DNA of 64,000 bases from Rhizobium altiplani (GTDB lineage Bacteria > Pseudomonadota > Alphaproteobacteria > Rhizobiales > Rhizobiaceae). The notes below the pieces were generated by a model. That model saw nothing but the letters and a program-made list of their open reading frames with translations. It had not been told where the DNA came from and searched no databases. The DNA is taken from contig NZ_LNCD01000101.1 in NCBI RefSeq assembly GCF_001542405.1, positions 45,956 to 109,955 of the forward strand. Reading direction: 5' to 3'. Positions 1 through 8,783 of the stretch are shown here, piece after piece (position 1 is the stretch's first letter; every line of letters starts with the position of its first letter). Both the position numbers and the translations under genes were made by a program.

Positions 1-1
1 C

Positions 2-139
2 ACACTGATCGCCTGGGCCAATCAGCTCGGTCTGAGGGATGCAATCCCGTTGCTGAAGCAGAGCCTTGCAGAGGAAGAAGCGACCGACAAGAAACTGACA
101 CAGCTCGCCATGGCAGCAGCCAACGCAAAGGCAGCCTAG
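2..139 (+). CDS. Ferritin-like DUF892 (YciE-type) protein, C-terminal fragment
   Basis: Only the last 45 codons lie in the window; the reading frame enters at the left edge and stops at TAG 137-139. The visible tail (beginning TLIAWANQLGLRDA, then a helix rich in Glu and Lys, ending in AAANAKAA) resembles the last helices of the DUF892/YciE ferritin-like family, whose members are about 165 residues and are stress-induced in many bacteria. The metal ligands would be upstream and cannot be checked. A perfect hairpin follows 8 bases after the stop. Family assignment rests on the C-terminal helix pattern only, so it is moderately sure. Confidence 0.6.
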   Translation, partial: TLIAWANQLGLRDAIPLLKQSLAEEEATDKKLTQLAMAAANAKAA

Positions 140-147
140 GCACGGTC

Positions 148-177
148 AGCTCGGCCGATCTCGTATGCGGCCGAGCT
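148..177 (+). terminator. Hairpin after the DUF892 gene
   Basis: A perfect 9-bp stem (AGCTCGGCC at 148-156 pairs with GGCCGAGCT at 169-177) with a 12-base loop follows the DUF892 stop, then ttcctc. It resembles an intrinsic terminator, although the T tract is weak. Confidence 0.55.
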
Positions 178-210
178 TTCCTCAAAGCTTGCAGAAACAG
201 GAATGAAAAG

Positions 211-429
211 ATGCCATATGTTGCATCCCCGAGCTATTGTGACGATGCGCAAGCGCGAGAGGCAAACCTCATCCAGTGTCTCCTGCCCGCAAAGCGGTTT
301 CTGGATGAGACGTCACATGCGTCCGAGACCGAAAGGATTGCGAATCTCGTTGCATCCGCAGTTAGCGCCGGGTGGGAAGAGGACGAGGTTCGCAAAGCAC
401 TCAACGCCACAAATGCACACTCGCGTTAG
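211..429 (+). CDS. Small hypothetical protein, 72 aa
   Basis: An ATG at 211 preceded by a purine-rich stretch (aggaatgaaaag) opens a 72-codon frame. The protein is mostly helical and acidic in its second half (residues 35-65: ERIANLVASAVSAGWEEDEV), with no signal peptide or membrane segment. The overlapping frame beginning at 203 is strongly basic and low in complexity, so I take it to be a shadow. No family is recognised. It lies between the DUF892 gene and a DUF6894-like gene, a setting typical of rhizobial stress islands. I see no stress-sigma motif directly upstream. Confidence 0.4.
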   Translation: MPYVASPSYCDDAQAREANLIQCLLPAKRFLDETSHASETERIANLVASAVSAGWEEDEVRKALNATNAHSR

Positions 430-633
430 GCTTCAACCGACACCCAAGAGTTCGCAACGAGTGGATTGGTGCCGACGTCGACGAAGACGCTATAAGGTGC
501 TGTCAAAGCGCTCTTAGGGTTTCCAGCAGTCAGCGCATGTCACTCCAGGACCTGGCCTCGTCTCTCCAGCCCTTACGTGGCCGTCATCAAGCGCGGTGGA
601 GGACCAAGCTTCACTGCCAGGAAGGTTAGGACC

Positions 634-870
634 ATGAAACGATTTTTCTTCAACATCCGAGAGGGCGACGACCTTATCGAGGATCCAGATGGCACTCTTC
701 TTTCGGATCTCACCAGTGCAATTTCGGAAGCGAATGGCGCTGCTCGAGAATTGCTTGCAGCGGAAATCAGAAATGGAGGGTCGGCCGACGGGCGCAGCAT
801 CGAGATTGTCGATGAAACACGCACCGTCGTGGCCGTGATAGCGCTACGCTCGATCGTGGCGGGCCAATGA
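634..870 (+). CDS. DUF6894-like small protein, 78 aa
   Basis: The start at 634 was chosen because the sequence MKRFFFNIREGDDLIEDPDG is the typical N-terminus of the small DUF6894 family; an upstream in-frame ATG at 577 would add residues with no such pattern. The layout is an N-terminal beta strand (FFFNI), a conserved D-x-x-G turn, a helix carrying A-R-E-L (residues 38-41), then two C-terminal strands (SIEIVDE, TVVAVIAL). Proteins of this family are abundant in rhizobia and have no known biochemical role. aaggttagg lies ahead as a weak ribosome site. Confidence 0.7.
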   Translation: MKRFFFNIREGDDLIEDPDGTLLSDLTSAISEANGAARELLAAEIRNGGSADGRSIEIVDETRTVVAVIALRSIVAGQ

Positions 871-975
871 GCATCCTTATCCCAGCTTTCCCTCAAAAAT
901 GCTGGACTGTATCATCCGCCGCCAACAGCCCAAGGGACAATCGCCCGATGAAAGACGATCGTCAAAAGAGCCGTG

Positions 976-1833
976 CTACGCGAAAAAGAGCCTGAGGGAG
1001 GCGGCCAATGCCTGCGGATTTTCTTCAGCGACATGGTGGCCGCTGTCCAGCGGATGGCCCTGTACATCGTTTGCCCACGAGCGCCAGATCTGCAAAGGGT
1101 CTCCGAAGTGATCGACGAGATCATCGAAACGTGACCACAGGCACAGCAACGGGCACTGGATTTTCCGGCCATGCTTTCGATCCTCGACGTCATGTTTCCA
1201 GTCGACCGTCAGCCCCGCACGATAGTCTTCGACCATACCATGGATGACCACCGGGTTCGTGAGTGCCGAAACGACGTCGTCATAGGCTTCCTTGCCCATG
1301 GGGCCAGGTTTGATCGCGTCATACCAACCCAAAGGATTGGCATTTATCGCTGCCTCCGGCTTGAGTTCTTGAGAGAAGAAGAACCAGTGATACCAATCGC
1401 GGGCAAAGCGCCAGTCCATGCGCTCGAGATGGTCGATGATCGGAATGCTATCGATGACCGCTAGCCTTTTCACCGCCAAAGGATGGTCCATCGCGAGCCG
1501 AAACGCGACGTAGCTACCGCGATCGTGCCCGGCAACGGAGAATGTGTGGTATCCGAGGGTCCGCATCAGTTCCAGACAATCCATAGCCTTTTCTCGCTTA
1601 GACGAGGCATGGCTGTCAGGCGAATCCTGCGGTTGGAAGGATTTCCCGAATCCTCGCAGGTCGGGGCAGACGATCGTATAGTATGGAGAAAGAAGGTCTG
1701 CCACGGTCGCCCAGGTCATGTGAGTGCGCGGATGTCCATGCAACAGCAGCAAGGGTGGACCGGAGCCACCGTGGCGGACCCGCAGTTGCCCTGGCCCGAC
1801 ATCGACTGTTTTTAACTCAAAGCCGCAAAACAC
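976..1833 (-). CDS. Alpha/beta hydrolase, haloacetate/fluoroacetate dehalogenase type
   Basis: The 285-residue protein has a full alpha/beta-hydrolase layout: oxyanion-hole motif HGHPRTH at residues 32-38, the nucleophile elbow GHDRG with Asp104, a lid containing HWFFF (Trp150), and a catalytic His in SGHH (266). An Asp nucleophile followed by Arg, plus the tryptophan in the lid, is the pattern of fluoroacetate dehalogenases and related epoxide-hydrolase-like enzymes; the actual substrate cannot be read from sequence. Translation probably begins at the GTG at 1833, with GGAG ten bases upstream. It is convergent with nothing obvious and is followed by a 100-base spacer. Confidence 0.75.
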   Translation of the reverse strand: MFCGFELKTVDVGPGQLRVRHGGSGPPLLLLHGHPRTHMTWATVADLLSPYYTIVCPDLRGFGKSFQPQDSPDSHASSKREKAMDCLELMRTLGYHTFSVAGHDRGSYVAFRLAMDHPLAVKRLAVIDSIPIIDHLERMDWRFARDWYHWFFFSQELKPEAAINANPLGWYDAIKPGPMGKEAYDDVVSALTNPVVIHGMVEDYRAGLTVDWKHDVEDRKHGRKIQCPLLCLWSRFDDLVDHFGDPLQIWRSWANDVQGHPLDSGHHVAEENPQALAASLRLFFA

Positions 1834-2172
1834 GTTCGTTTGGCTCCATCATTGACCACGTCAGCCGTGACATTGACCGCCAAAAGCAGGTCAACTTCGG
1901 CTTCCCGAAAATTGCTCCGAACTTCGACACAATACGGATCTGTCTTGCATGTCAGTGGAACCGATGATCGCAAATGAGTGTTGCACTTTGGAGCGCGCGC
2001 CGTGTCAACCGGACGCGACAGGGATGGTGAACATGGTGATTTTTCCGGTTTCTCACCATGGCCAACGAATTGGCAGGCGAGCACCCTACCTGTCCGGCAG
2101 CGCGCTTGCCATGGACTGATCGACGGTCGTTTTCCGGGTTGCTTGCGCGCGTCTCAACTCTCGTGTTGCGTC
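1834..2172. other. Gene-free interval
   Basis: These 339 bases separate the hydrolase from the downstream end of the SDR gene. The frames here have no ribosome sites or recognisable domains, and no hairpin or promoter stands out. Confidence 0.4.
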
Positions 2173-2979
2173 TCAATCTTCAGGCTCATCATGTTTGTTG
2201 GCCGTTCCAGGTGCGGCGATTTTCGCGTGCCGCTCTGCGAGCATTGCAGAGGGCGTGACATTCGCCATCGCGGCTTGAAACTTGTTTTTCCAGCCTGCGA
2301 CGACGTCCGCTTCTCCATCCATCATCGCGTCAAAGCCGACCTTGGCGACATCTTGTGGGTCATCCTTCACCGCTTGACCAACTTCGGTATCGAGCATGTC
2401 CGCCCGCTCGAAAAAGCGCGTATCCGTCGGGCCAGGCATCAGGCAGGTGACGGTTATGCCAGTGTCTTGCAACTCGTTGCGCAATGCGAAGGAAAAGCTG
2501 TTCAGAAATGCTTTGGAACCGTTGTACACCGCCTGATAACTTCCCGGAATAAATCCCGCAATCGAGCCGGTAATCAGTATTCGACCGCTCCCACGCGTTC
2601 GCATCTGACGTCCAAGTTGCTGGACCAGGTAGACCGTGCCGACGACGTTGGTGTCGATGACCTGGCGAGCTTCCAAGAAGTCCTGGTCTAGAAAGGCCTT
2701 GCCTAAACCCCGCCCGGCATTGGCCATCAGGAGATCAACTGAACGACCGTCAGCTTCAACTGCCTCGTAGAGACGATCGACACCTTCAATTGTCGCAAGA
2801 TCGACATTAAGCGCATCAACCGCCACTCCGAAATCCCGGAGATGCGCGCCCATCTCATCGATCTCCGCTTCATCGGCTGCGACGATCAGATCATAGCCTT
2901 TCGACGCGGCGATACGCGCAAGTTCCAATCCTATTCCGTTCGACGCTCCTGTCACAACTGCCAATCCCGCACTTGCCAT
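2173..2979 (-). CDS. Short-chain dehydrogenase/reductase (SDR)
   Basis: The start at 2979 gives MASAGLAVVTGASNGIG with AAGGAG six bases upstream; the longer frame to 3081 would run back into the neighbouring gene. The 268-residue protein has the classical SDR elements: the TGASNGIG dinucleotide-binding loop, NAGRG at about residue 87, Ser in the ITGSIAG strand, and YNGSK (YxxxK) near residue 151. The substrate is unknown. It lies only 16 bases downstream of the zinc alcohol dehydrogenase on the same strand, so the two probably form an operon read from the stress-type promoter at 4234-4258. Confidence 0.85.
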   Translation of the reverse strand: MASAGLAVVTGASNGIGLELARIAASKGYDLIVAADEAEIDEMGAHLRDFGVAVDALNVDLATIEGVDRLYEAVEADGRSVDLLMANAGRGLGKAFLDQDFLEARQVIDTNVVGTVYLVQQLGRQMRTRGSGRILITGSIAGFIPGSYQAVYNGSKAFLNSFSFALRNELQDTGITVTCLMPGPTDTRFFERADMLDTEVGQAVKDDPQDVAKVGFDAMMDGEADVVAGWKNKFQAAMANVTPSAMLAERHAKIAAPGTANKHDEPED

Positions 2980-2995
2980 TGCGCAACTCCTTCGT

Positions 2996-4165
2996 TCAGG
3001 GCTTGAGGACAACCTTGATGCAGCCGTCCTGCTTGTCTCGAAACGTCTTGTACAGCTCAGGCCCATCTTCCAGGCCCGCACGATGTGTGATGATGAACGA
3101 AGGATCGATTTCGCCCTTTTCGATGCGCTCCATGAGGAGCGGCAAATAGCGTTGGACAGGTGTCTGCGCCATTCGAAAGGTCAAGCCGCGGTTGATCGCC
3201 GATCCCATGGGAATCTTGTCCAGAAAACCGCCATACACTCCAACGATCGAGACAATGCCGAAATTGCGGCAGCATTGAATAGCCTGTCTCAAAACATGCG
3301 GGCGATCCGTCCCCATGAAGGCCGCTACCTTGATGCGGTCTATGCGAGAGTCCCAGCTGGCGGATGGATCTGCCTCCGTTCCCACGGCATCGATGCAGGC
3401 ATCCGCTCCTCGTCCGCCCGTCAGGTCCATGATCTGGTCATAGATGTCGTGATCGCGGAAATCGAGCGTGATGGCGCCGGACTGCTTTGCCAGGCCCAGG
3501 CGTTCCGCCACGGTATCGATGGCAATGACACATTCCGCACCCAGCAAAAAGGCGGACTTGATCGCCATCTGACCGACGGGGCCGCAGCCCCAGATCGCGA
3601 TGGTATCGCCTGGCTTTATATCGCAGAAGTCGGCGGCCATATAGCCGGTGGGGAAAATGTCGGATAGGAACAGGACCTGCTCGTCACTAAGGCCGTCAGG
3701 AACCTTGATAGGACCGACATCCGCGTAAGGCACCCTCAGATATTCTGCCTGACCACCGCTGTAACCGCCGAGCATATGTGAGTAGCCGAACAGGCCGGCG
3801 GGCGAGCTTCCCCAAAGTTTTCTCGCCCGATCAGCGTTTGGGTTCGATCGCTCGCAGCCGGAGAAAAAGCCCCGCTTGCAGAAAAAGCATTCACCGCAGG
3901 AAATCGTGAAGGGAACGACAACGCGGTCCCCCACCTTCAGTTTGTGGTTGTCGCTTCCCACCTCAACGACTTCTCCCATGGTTTCATGACCCATAACGTC
4001 GCCTGCATGCATGTCCGGAATGATGCCGTTGAAGAGATGGAGATCTGATCCGCAAATTGCGCAGGCGGTGACTTTTATGATGGCGTCGCGGCTGTCCTCG
4101 ATCCCCGGATCTGGAACCGACTCGCATCGAATGTCGTGCTTGCCGTGCCAAGTGAGGGCTTTCAT
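2996..4165 (-). CDS. Zinc-dependent alcohol dehydrogenase, formaldehyde-dehydrogenase-like
   Basis: The start at 4165 (MKALTWHG) has AAGGGGAA ahead of it; the frame extends to 4303 without family similarity. The 389-residue MDR protein shows the catalytic zinc motif (CAICGSDLHLFNG, then GHETMGEVVEVG) and four structural-zinc cysteines in CGECFFCKRGFFSGC. A Rossmann motif (WGCGPVGQMA) follows. The extended loop RADACIDAVGTEADP is typical of the glutathione-independent formaldehyde dehydrogenase-like group. It probably oxidises an alcohol or aldehyde with NAD and is coupled to the following SDR gene. Confidence 0.88.
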   Translation of the reverse strand: MKALTWHGKHDIRCESVPDPGIEDSRDAIIKVTACAICGSDLHLFNGIIPDMHAGDVMGHETMGEVVEVGSDNHKLKVGDRVVVPFTISCGECFFCKRGFFSGCERSNPNADRARKLWGSSPAGLFGYSHMLGGYSGGQAEYLRVPYADVGPIKVPDGLSDEQVLFLSDIFPTGYMAADFCDIKPGDTIAIWGCGPVGQMAIKSAFLLGAECVIAIDTVAERLGLAKQSGAITLDFRDHDIYDQIMDLTGGRGADACIDAVGTEADPSASWDSRIDRIKVAAFMGTDRPHVLRQAIQCCRNFGIVSIVGVYGGFLDKIPMGSAINRGLTFRMAQTPVQRYLPLLMERIEKGEIDPSFIITHRAGLEDGPELYKTFRDKQDGCIKVVLKP

Positions 4166-4233
4166 GCAATTCCCCTTTTCACAGATCAATTCTGGATGAG
4201 ATTTGGGACCGGTCGCTTGCAACGTTCGGGCAA

Positions 4234-4258
4234 AACCTTGATCGACGCCCGATGTTCC
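4234..4258 (-). promoter_or_regulatory. EcfG-type general-stress promoter for the ADH-SDR operon
   Basis: On the minus strand this reads GGAAC, 16 bases, GGTT. That matches the EcfG/RpoE2 consensus (GGAAC, 16-17 bases, then roughly CGTT). It is about 70 bases upstream of the alcohol dehydrogenase start. Confidence 0.7.
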
Positions 4259-4408
4259 AGGACGGTTCGCGATTGCGCGGTTTTTCGGAAAAGCGACGGT
4301 CAACGAGGAAGCCCGGCGCCCACGCGACGTGGAGAATTCATCTGATTGACCTTCGTCGAAAACGCTCCCTCCACGCTTACTCGAACGAACGACGCTTGGA
4401 GCAACTCA

Positions 4409-4433
4409 GGAACCCTTCCCTCCCAGAAAGGTT
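4409..4433 (+). promoter_or_regulatory. EcfG-type general-stress promoter for the downstream SDR
   Basis: GGAAC at 4409-4413 and GGTT at 4430-4433, 16 bases apart. Transcription would start near 4440, which rules out the ATG at 4437 as the SDR start and supports the GTG at 4467. It is divergent from the promoter at 4234-4258. Confidence 0.7.
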
Positions 4434-4466
4434 TGGATGCCAGGACGACCAACGCGGAGTGATAAG

Positions 4467-5333
4467 GTGTCCAGCGATGCACGCCGACCCGAGCCCCCAT
4501 ACCCCTCGCAACATCAGGAACCTCCTGGCGCTGCCAAAATGATGGACCCCGTCCCTGACCATGGCGAACACAGCTACCAAGGCAGCGGTAAGCTAGACGG
4601 AAAAGTTGCCCTCATCACAGGCGCCGATTCAGGGATCGGAAAGGCGGTAGCGATCGCCTTTGCCAGGGAGGGCGCTGATATCGTGGTGTCTTACCTGAAT
4701 GAAGATGACGATGCGCGCGATACCGGTCTTTGGGTGGAAAAGGCAGGACGCAAAGCAATATTGGTGCCCGGGGACATCAAGTCCGTGGACCACTGCGAGG
4801 CGCTGGTTAAGCGGGCTGTCAAAGAATTTGGAAAGATAGATATTCTGGTGAACAACGCGGCATTCCAACGCACCTATGCCGATATCGCCGACATAAGCGC
4901 CGAGGAATGGGATGAAACATTCCGCACCAACATCTATGCTCCCTTTTATCTTGCAAGGGCGGCAGTTCCGCACATGAAACGCGGCAGCACCATAATCAAC
5001 ACGACATCCATCCAGTCGCGACAACCGTCTCCCTATCTCCTGCCATACGCGTCGACGAAGGGCGCAATCTCGAACTTCACGGCAGGCCTCGCCGAAATGC
5101 TTGCGGCCAAGGGAATCCGTGTCAATGCAGTCGCACCCGGCCCGATCTGGACACCGCTCATCCCGTCGACAATGCCCGCTGACAAGGTTGCCAAATTCGG
5201 TGAGCAGACCTTGATCGGTCGCGCAGGACAACCCGCCGAACTGGCGGGCGCCTTCGTCCTTCTTGCCTCAGAGCTTGGCAGCTATATGAATGGGGCCGTG
5301 GTCCCCGTGACCGGCGGCGAGATCATGATCTAG
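4467..5333 (+). CDS. SDR oxidoreductase of the YhdF/YghA (general stress 39) type
   Basis: The 288-residue protein carries the long N-terminal arm of this subfamily (PPYPSQHQEPPG, then MDPVPDHGE) before the SDR core. The core has TGADSGIGK, NNAA near residue 131, Ser in NTTSIQS and the YASTK active-site motif, and ends in VPVTGGE. I prefer the GTG at 4467, which has GGAG seven bases upstream and lies downstream of the predicted transcription start. The ATG at 4437 is the longer alternative. Relatives are stress-induced in Bacillus and enterobacteria; the substrate is unknown. Confidence 0.88.
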   Translation: MSSDARRPEPPYPSQHQEPPGAAKMMDPVPDHGEHSYQGSGKLDGKVALITGADSGIGKAVAIAFAREGADIVVSYLNEDDDARDTGLWVEKAGRKAILVPGDIKSVDHCEALVKRAVKEFGKIDILVNNAAFQRTYADIADISAEEWDETFRTNIYAPFYLARAAVPHMKRGSTIINTTSIQSRQPSPYLLPYASTKGAISNFTAGLAEMLAAKGIRVNAVAPGPIWTPLIPSTMPADKVAKFGEQTLIGRAGQPAELAGAFVLLASELGSYMNGAVVPVTGGEIMI

Positions 5334-5549
5334 GCACGGGAAGCTACGTTACGATCAATTTCCGAGCGTAGACCCCGGCCTGCGTTCTCGTAATCTCGAC
5401 ACTGATCGGGAGGAGCGACTTTCTATCCGATCCGCAAGCCGTGCCTTTTCCAAGCCTCGTCATTGTACGGTACTAGACCCTTTTCCAAGCCTCCGGAACA
5501 GATTGATTGCCCGACCATTTGTCTGCGGAACAATGACGGAGCCCGTCAA

Positions 5550-6044
5550 GTGGAAACCCAATTAACTGACCTTCTTCCCGCCCTTAATGCCTTTGCCTTG
5601 AAACTCGCGAAGAATTCCGACGATGCCGATGACCTGGTCCAGCAGACCATTACAAAGGCGCTTGCACACCGGAACCATTTCGAGCCCGGCACGAACCTCA
5701 AATCCTGGACCTTCACCATATTGAAGAATGCGTTCCTCAGCCAAACCCGCTCCTCACAGCGCAGTCCGCTTGGAATAGACGAAGACGCGGCATTGTCCGA
5801 TGTTCCCGTATCATCATCGCAGGAATGGGCAATGCATTACAGGGATGTCGAAAAGGCCATCGACAGTCTCTCGCCCCTTTATCGGGAGGCGCTTATGCTG
5901 GTCGCGTCCGGCGCTTCCTACGAAGAAACTGCCCATAGGTTGCATTGTGAGATCGGCACGGTCAAAAGCCGTGTCGGCCGTGCCCGATCGCGACTGTTGA
6001 GCTCGCTTGGCGCAGTCAGTTACGGCGAAGCACTGGCAATTTGA
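5550..6044 (+). CDS. ECF RNA polymerase sigma factor, EcfG-like
   Basis: This sigma-70 family protein has region 2 (residues 10-70, with DDLVQQTITKAL and LKSWTFTILKN) and region 4 (residues 105-155, LSPLYREALMLV followed by the helix-turn-helix YEETAHRLHCEIGTVKSRVGRAR). It has no C-terminal extension. I chose the GTG at 5550, with GGAG eight bases upstream; an in-frame ATG at 5463 would add 29 unconserved residues. No anti-sigma (NepR) or PhyR gene lies next to it, so this may be a plasmid paralogue of the general-stress sigma factor. The density of GGAAC promoters nearby suggests its regulon is local, but that is inference. Confidence 0.85.
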   Translation: METQLTDLLPALNAFALKLAKNSDDADDLVQQTITKALAHRNHFEPGTNLKSWTFTILKNAFLSQTRSSQRSPLGIDEDAALSDVPVSSSQEWAMHYRDVEKAIDSLSPLYREALMLVASGASYEETAHRLHCEIGTVKSRVGRARSRLLSSLGAVSYGEALAI

Positions 6045-6120
6045 CGAGGGCATTGCCTTCGCTGCGGATCAAGACGCTTTGGCTTGGCCGCGTAGAGGAG
6101 ACGACCCCACAAACGATAGT

Positions 6121-6468
6121 CTATTTTACCTTCTCGGTACCTGTTGGACTTGTCACGCCCGTTGGTCCGCTGCCGCCTCCACTTGGAGACGGACTACGGT
6201 CGATCGTTGTCGGCGCTACGGCCGGCGGTACGTTTGACGGCGGCTCTTTCATTTGCGCTTTCGTCGAGGCGGTTGGCGCGGGATCCGTCCTAACGGCAGG
6301 CGGCCAGACGAGGTAGCTGAGCAGCGCCACCATGAATACTGCCAGGCCGACAATCCCCGCTCCCCAGATAAGCCAACGCCGCGTCGTTTCCTGTCGAATT
6401 GCGTCCTCGTCTTGATAGCGTGGATCGGCTTCGTACTTTTTGATGTTCTTGTCGTCACCAGTGCTCAT
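6121..6468 (-). CDS. Small single-pass membrane protein, 115 aa
   Basis: The start at 6468 has a strong AGGAGG site seven bases upstream. The protein has a charged cytoplasmic N-terminus (MSTGDDKNIKK, rich in Asp, Glu and Lys), one membrane helix (about residues 35-58, IWGAGIVGLAVFMVALLSYL) and a low-complexity Pro/Thr/Ser/Gly-rich tail likely to lie in the periplasm. No domain is recognised. It has its own EcfG-type promoter and is divergent from glgX. Confidence 0.7.
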   Translation of the reverse strand: MSTGDDKNIKKYEADPRYQDEDAIRQETTRRWLIWGAGIVGLAVFMVALLSYLVWPPAVRTDPAPTASTKAQMKEPPSNVPPAVAPTTIDRSPSPSGGGSGPTGVTSPTGTEKVK

Positions 6469-6490
6469 GGATGGGTCCTCCTGCCGTCCC

Positions 6491-6515
6491 AACCGCGTTT
6501 GCCTGACATGGTTCC
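6491..6515 (-). promoter_or_regulatory. EcfG-type promoter for the small membrane protein
   Basis: On the minus strand, GGAAC, 16 bases, GGTT. It lies 23 bases ahead of the start at 6468, leaving room for the AGGAGG site in a short leader. Confidence 0.7.
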
Positions 6516-6596
6516 AACCGCTGTTCGAGATGCCTCGATGCTACTTCGGCAACAGAACTGCCGGCATGCTCGAGACCCCATGTTCTTGAACAGCCC

Positions 6597-6621
6597 GGAA
6601 CCTAAAGAAGCCTCACGTGTT
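6597..6621 (+). promoter_or_regulatory. Possible EcfG-type promoter for glgX
   Basis: GGAAC at 6597-6601, then 16 bases and TGTT at 6618-6621, 29 bases before the glgX start. The -10 element differs from CGTT at one base. Confidence 0.55.
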
Positions 6622-6649
6622 CTCATCTCCAGTCTCCCAAGGAAATGCC

Positions 6650-8728
6650 ATGCGCCGACCCCCTTCCCGCATCCAGGCCGGTGATTATACGATCCTCGGC
6701 GCCACTCCTGACCAGGATGGTACGAACTTTGCACTCTTCAGCGCTCATGCCGAACGCGTGGAGCTATGCCTTTTTTCCGATGATGGAACACAAGAAATCG
6801 AACGAATTGAGCTTCCGGAATACACCAACGAGATCTGGCATGGATATATTCCCGGTCTCAAGGCCGGGTCGCTCTACGGCTACCGTGTTGACGGACCGTA
6901 TAAGCCTGAAAGCGGGCATCGGTTCAATGCAAACAAGCTTCTGGTTGACCCGTACGCACGGGAGCTTGTTGGCGAAATCAACTGGGGCCAGGCCCAGTTT
7001 GCCTATCAGATGGAGAACCCTGAAAAGGACCTGGCATTCGATGACACCGACAGCGCGGCGGACATGCCGAAATGCCGTGTCGTTGATGCGCAAGCCTATG
7101 ATTGGAAGGGGGATGCCAAGCCTTCGATCCCTTGGTCATCGACCATCTTTTATGAGTGTCATGTCAAAGGGTTTACGCAATTGCACCCGGCAGTCCCCCG
7201 CAATCTTCGGGGAACCTTTGAGGGCCTCGCGGACAAGGAAATTGTCGCTTACGTCAAGAGCCTTGGCATTACCTCCATCGAACTCTTGCCAATTCACTGG
7301 TTTCCCGACGATGCGCATCTTCTCGACAAGGGCTTGAGGAATTTCTGGGGCTACAACACCCTTGGCTTTTTTGCACCGGCCTCGCGCTACTACGGCCCTC
7401 ACGGCATGGCCGGCTTTCGCGACATGGTCAGGGCCCTCCATGACGCCGGCATCGAGGTGATCCTGGACGTCGTGTACAATCATACAGCCGAGGGCAATGA
7501 GCTCGGCCCCACGCTCTCGTTCAAGGGGATCGACAGTTTCTCTTATTATCGGACGTTGCCGGGCGAGCCTCGCTACTACATCAACGATACCGGTACCGGA
7601 AACACGATCAACACCTCGCATCCCCGGGTGCTGCAAATGGTGACGGACTCCCTTCGCTACTGGGCGGAGACCATGCACATCGACGGGTTCCGCTTTGACC
7701 TCGGAACCATTTTAGGACGCGAACCGAAAGGCTTCGACCAGCGTAGCGGGTTCTTCGATGCAATCGGCCAGGACCCGGTGCTTTCAAAGGTGAAACTCGT
7801 GGGCGAACCATGGGACATAGGACCGGGTGGCTACCAAGTCGGGGGCTTTCCACCCGGATGGGCTGAATGGAACGATAAATATCGAGATACGCTTCGCAGT
7901 TACTGGCGGGACGAAGACGGGATGACGCAAGATTTCGCCGCCCGTGTGCTCGGTTCCGGCGACATTTACGATCTGCGCGGGCGCAGGCCATGGGCTGGCG
8001 TCAACTTCATCACGGCGCATGATGGCTTCACGCTCAATGACCTCGTCTCCTATAATGAAAAACATAACGAAGCGAACGGCGAAGACAACCAGGACGGCCA
8101 CGACGACAATCAGAGTTTCAATTATGGCGTGGAAGGTCCAACAGGTGATGAAGCGGTCAACATGGTGCGCGATCGGCAGAAACGAAACTTTCTGACGACG
8201 CTGTTCTTATCCCATGGGACGCCCATGCTGCTGGCTGGCGATGAGTTCGGTCGGAGCCAGATGGGCAACAATAATGGCTACTGCCAGGATAGCGAGTTGA
8301 GCTGGGTGCACTGGGAAAACCTTCCAGCCAGTGCCGAGGAGCTACGGGAATTTTCGACGAGGCTCATCAAGTTGCGCCGTGAGCACCCGATCTTCAGGCG
8401 TAACACCTGGCGCGACGGCATGGATGTCACGTGGTTCAATCCCGTCGGCGGAGTGCAGACCGAGGAACATTGGTCCGATCCTGGAAGCACGACCATTGGT
8501 CTGAGGCTGTCACAATCCGATTATTCCGACGAAGGATGGAATGACGTCCTTCTTCTGTTCAATCCTCACGACGGTGACGTGAACTTCAAACTTCCTGCAG
8601 ATAAGGATGACTGGACAACAGTTCTGACGACAGCCGATCCCGACGCCCGTGAAGAAACGATTGACGCCGACGAATACCGCCTCTCACCGCGAAGCCTCGT
8701 TGTCTTGAGATCCGGCACGCCCGCTTGA
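6650..8728 (+). CDS. glgX: Glycogen debranching enzyme GlgX
   Basis: The 692-residue protein is a GH13 isoamylase-type enzyme that removes alpha-1,6 branches left after phosphorylase action. It has an N-terminal CBM48-like domain (about 10-110), a TIM barrel, and a C-terminal beta domain. Catalytic residues are visible: Asp350 in GFRFDLG, Glu386 in VGEPWDIG and Asp458 in ITAHDGF. The start at 6650 (MRRPPSRI) has AAGGA upstream; the frame extends back to 6617. No other glycogen gene is adjacent. Its place among stress genes suggests mobilisation of glycogen, possibly toward trehalose, under stress. Confidence 0.93.
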   Translation: MRRPPSRIQAGDYTILGATPDQDGTNFALFSAHAERVELCLFSDDGTQEIERIELPEYTNEIWHGYIPGLKAGSLYGYRVDGPYKPESGHRFNANKLLVDPYARELVGEINWGQAQFAYQMENPEKDLAFDDTDSAADMPKCRVVDAQAYDWKGDAKPSIPWSSTIFYECHVKGFTQLHPAVPRNLRGTFEGLADKEIVAYVKSLGITSIELLPIHWFPDDAHLLDKGLRNFWGYNTLGFFAPASRYYGPHGMAGFRDMVRALHDAGIEVILDVVYNHTAEGNELGPTLSFKGIDSFSYYRTLPGEPRYYINDTGTGNTINTSHPRVLQMVTDSLRYWAETMHIDGFRFDLGTILGREPKGFDQRSGFFDAIGQDPVLSKVKLVGEPWDIGPGGYQVGGFPPGWAEWNDKYRDTLRSYWRDEDGMTQDFAARVLGSGDIYDLRGRRPWAGVNFITAHDGFTLNDLVSYNEKHNEANGEDNQDGHDDNQSFNYGVEGPTGDEAVNMVRDRQKRNFLTTLFLSHGTPMLLAGDEFGRSQMGNNNGYCQDSELSWVHWENLPASAEELREFSTRLIKLRREHPIFRRNTWRDGMDVTWFNPVGGVQTEEHWSDPGSTTIGLRLSQSDYSDEGWNDVLLLFNPHDGDVNFKLPADKDDWTTVLTTADPDAREETIDADEYRLSPRSLVVLRSGTPA

Positions 8729-8783
8729 GGCGAGAAGTCGGCGCAGAAGACAGAACGCTAAACTATCCATTTTTGGCCAGTGA

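Noticed and set aside
2996..3081. N-terminal extension of the SDR frame into the alcohol dehydrogenase gene
   Set aside because: AAGGAG directly precedes the internal ATG at 2979, and the extra residues have no SDR similarity.
4437..4466. ATG at 4437 as the start of the SDR gene
   Set aside because: The EcfG-type promoter ending at 4433 would start transcription after this ATG, and the GTG at 4467 has a better ribosome site.
5463..5549. A GGAAC element at about 5493 as a self-regulating promoter of the sigma gene
   Set aside because: No GTT-type -10 element lies 16-17 bases downstream.
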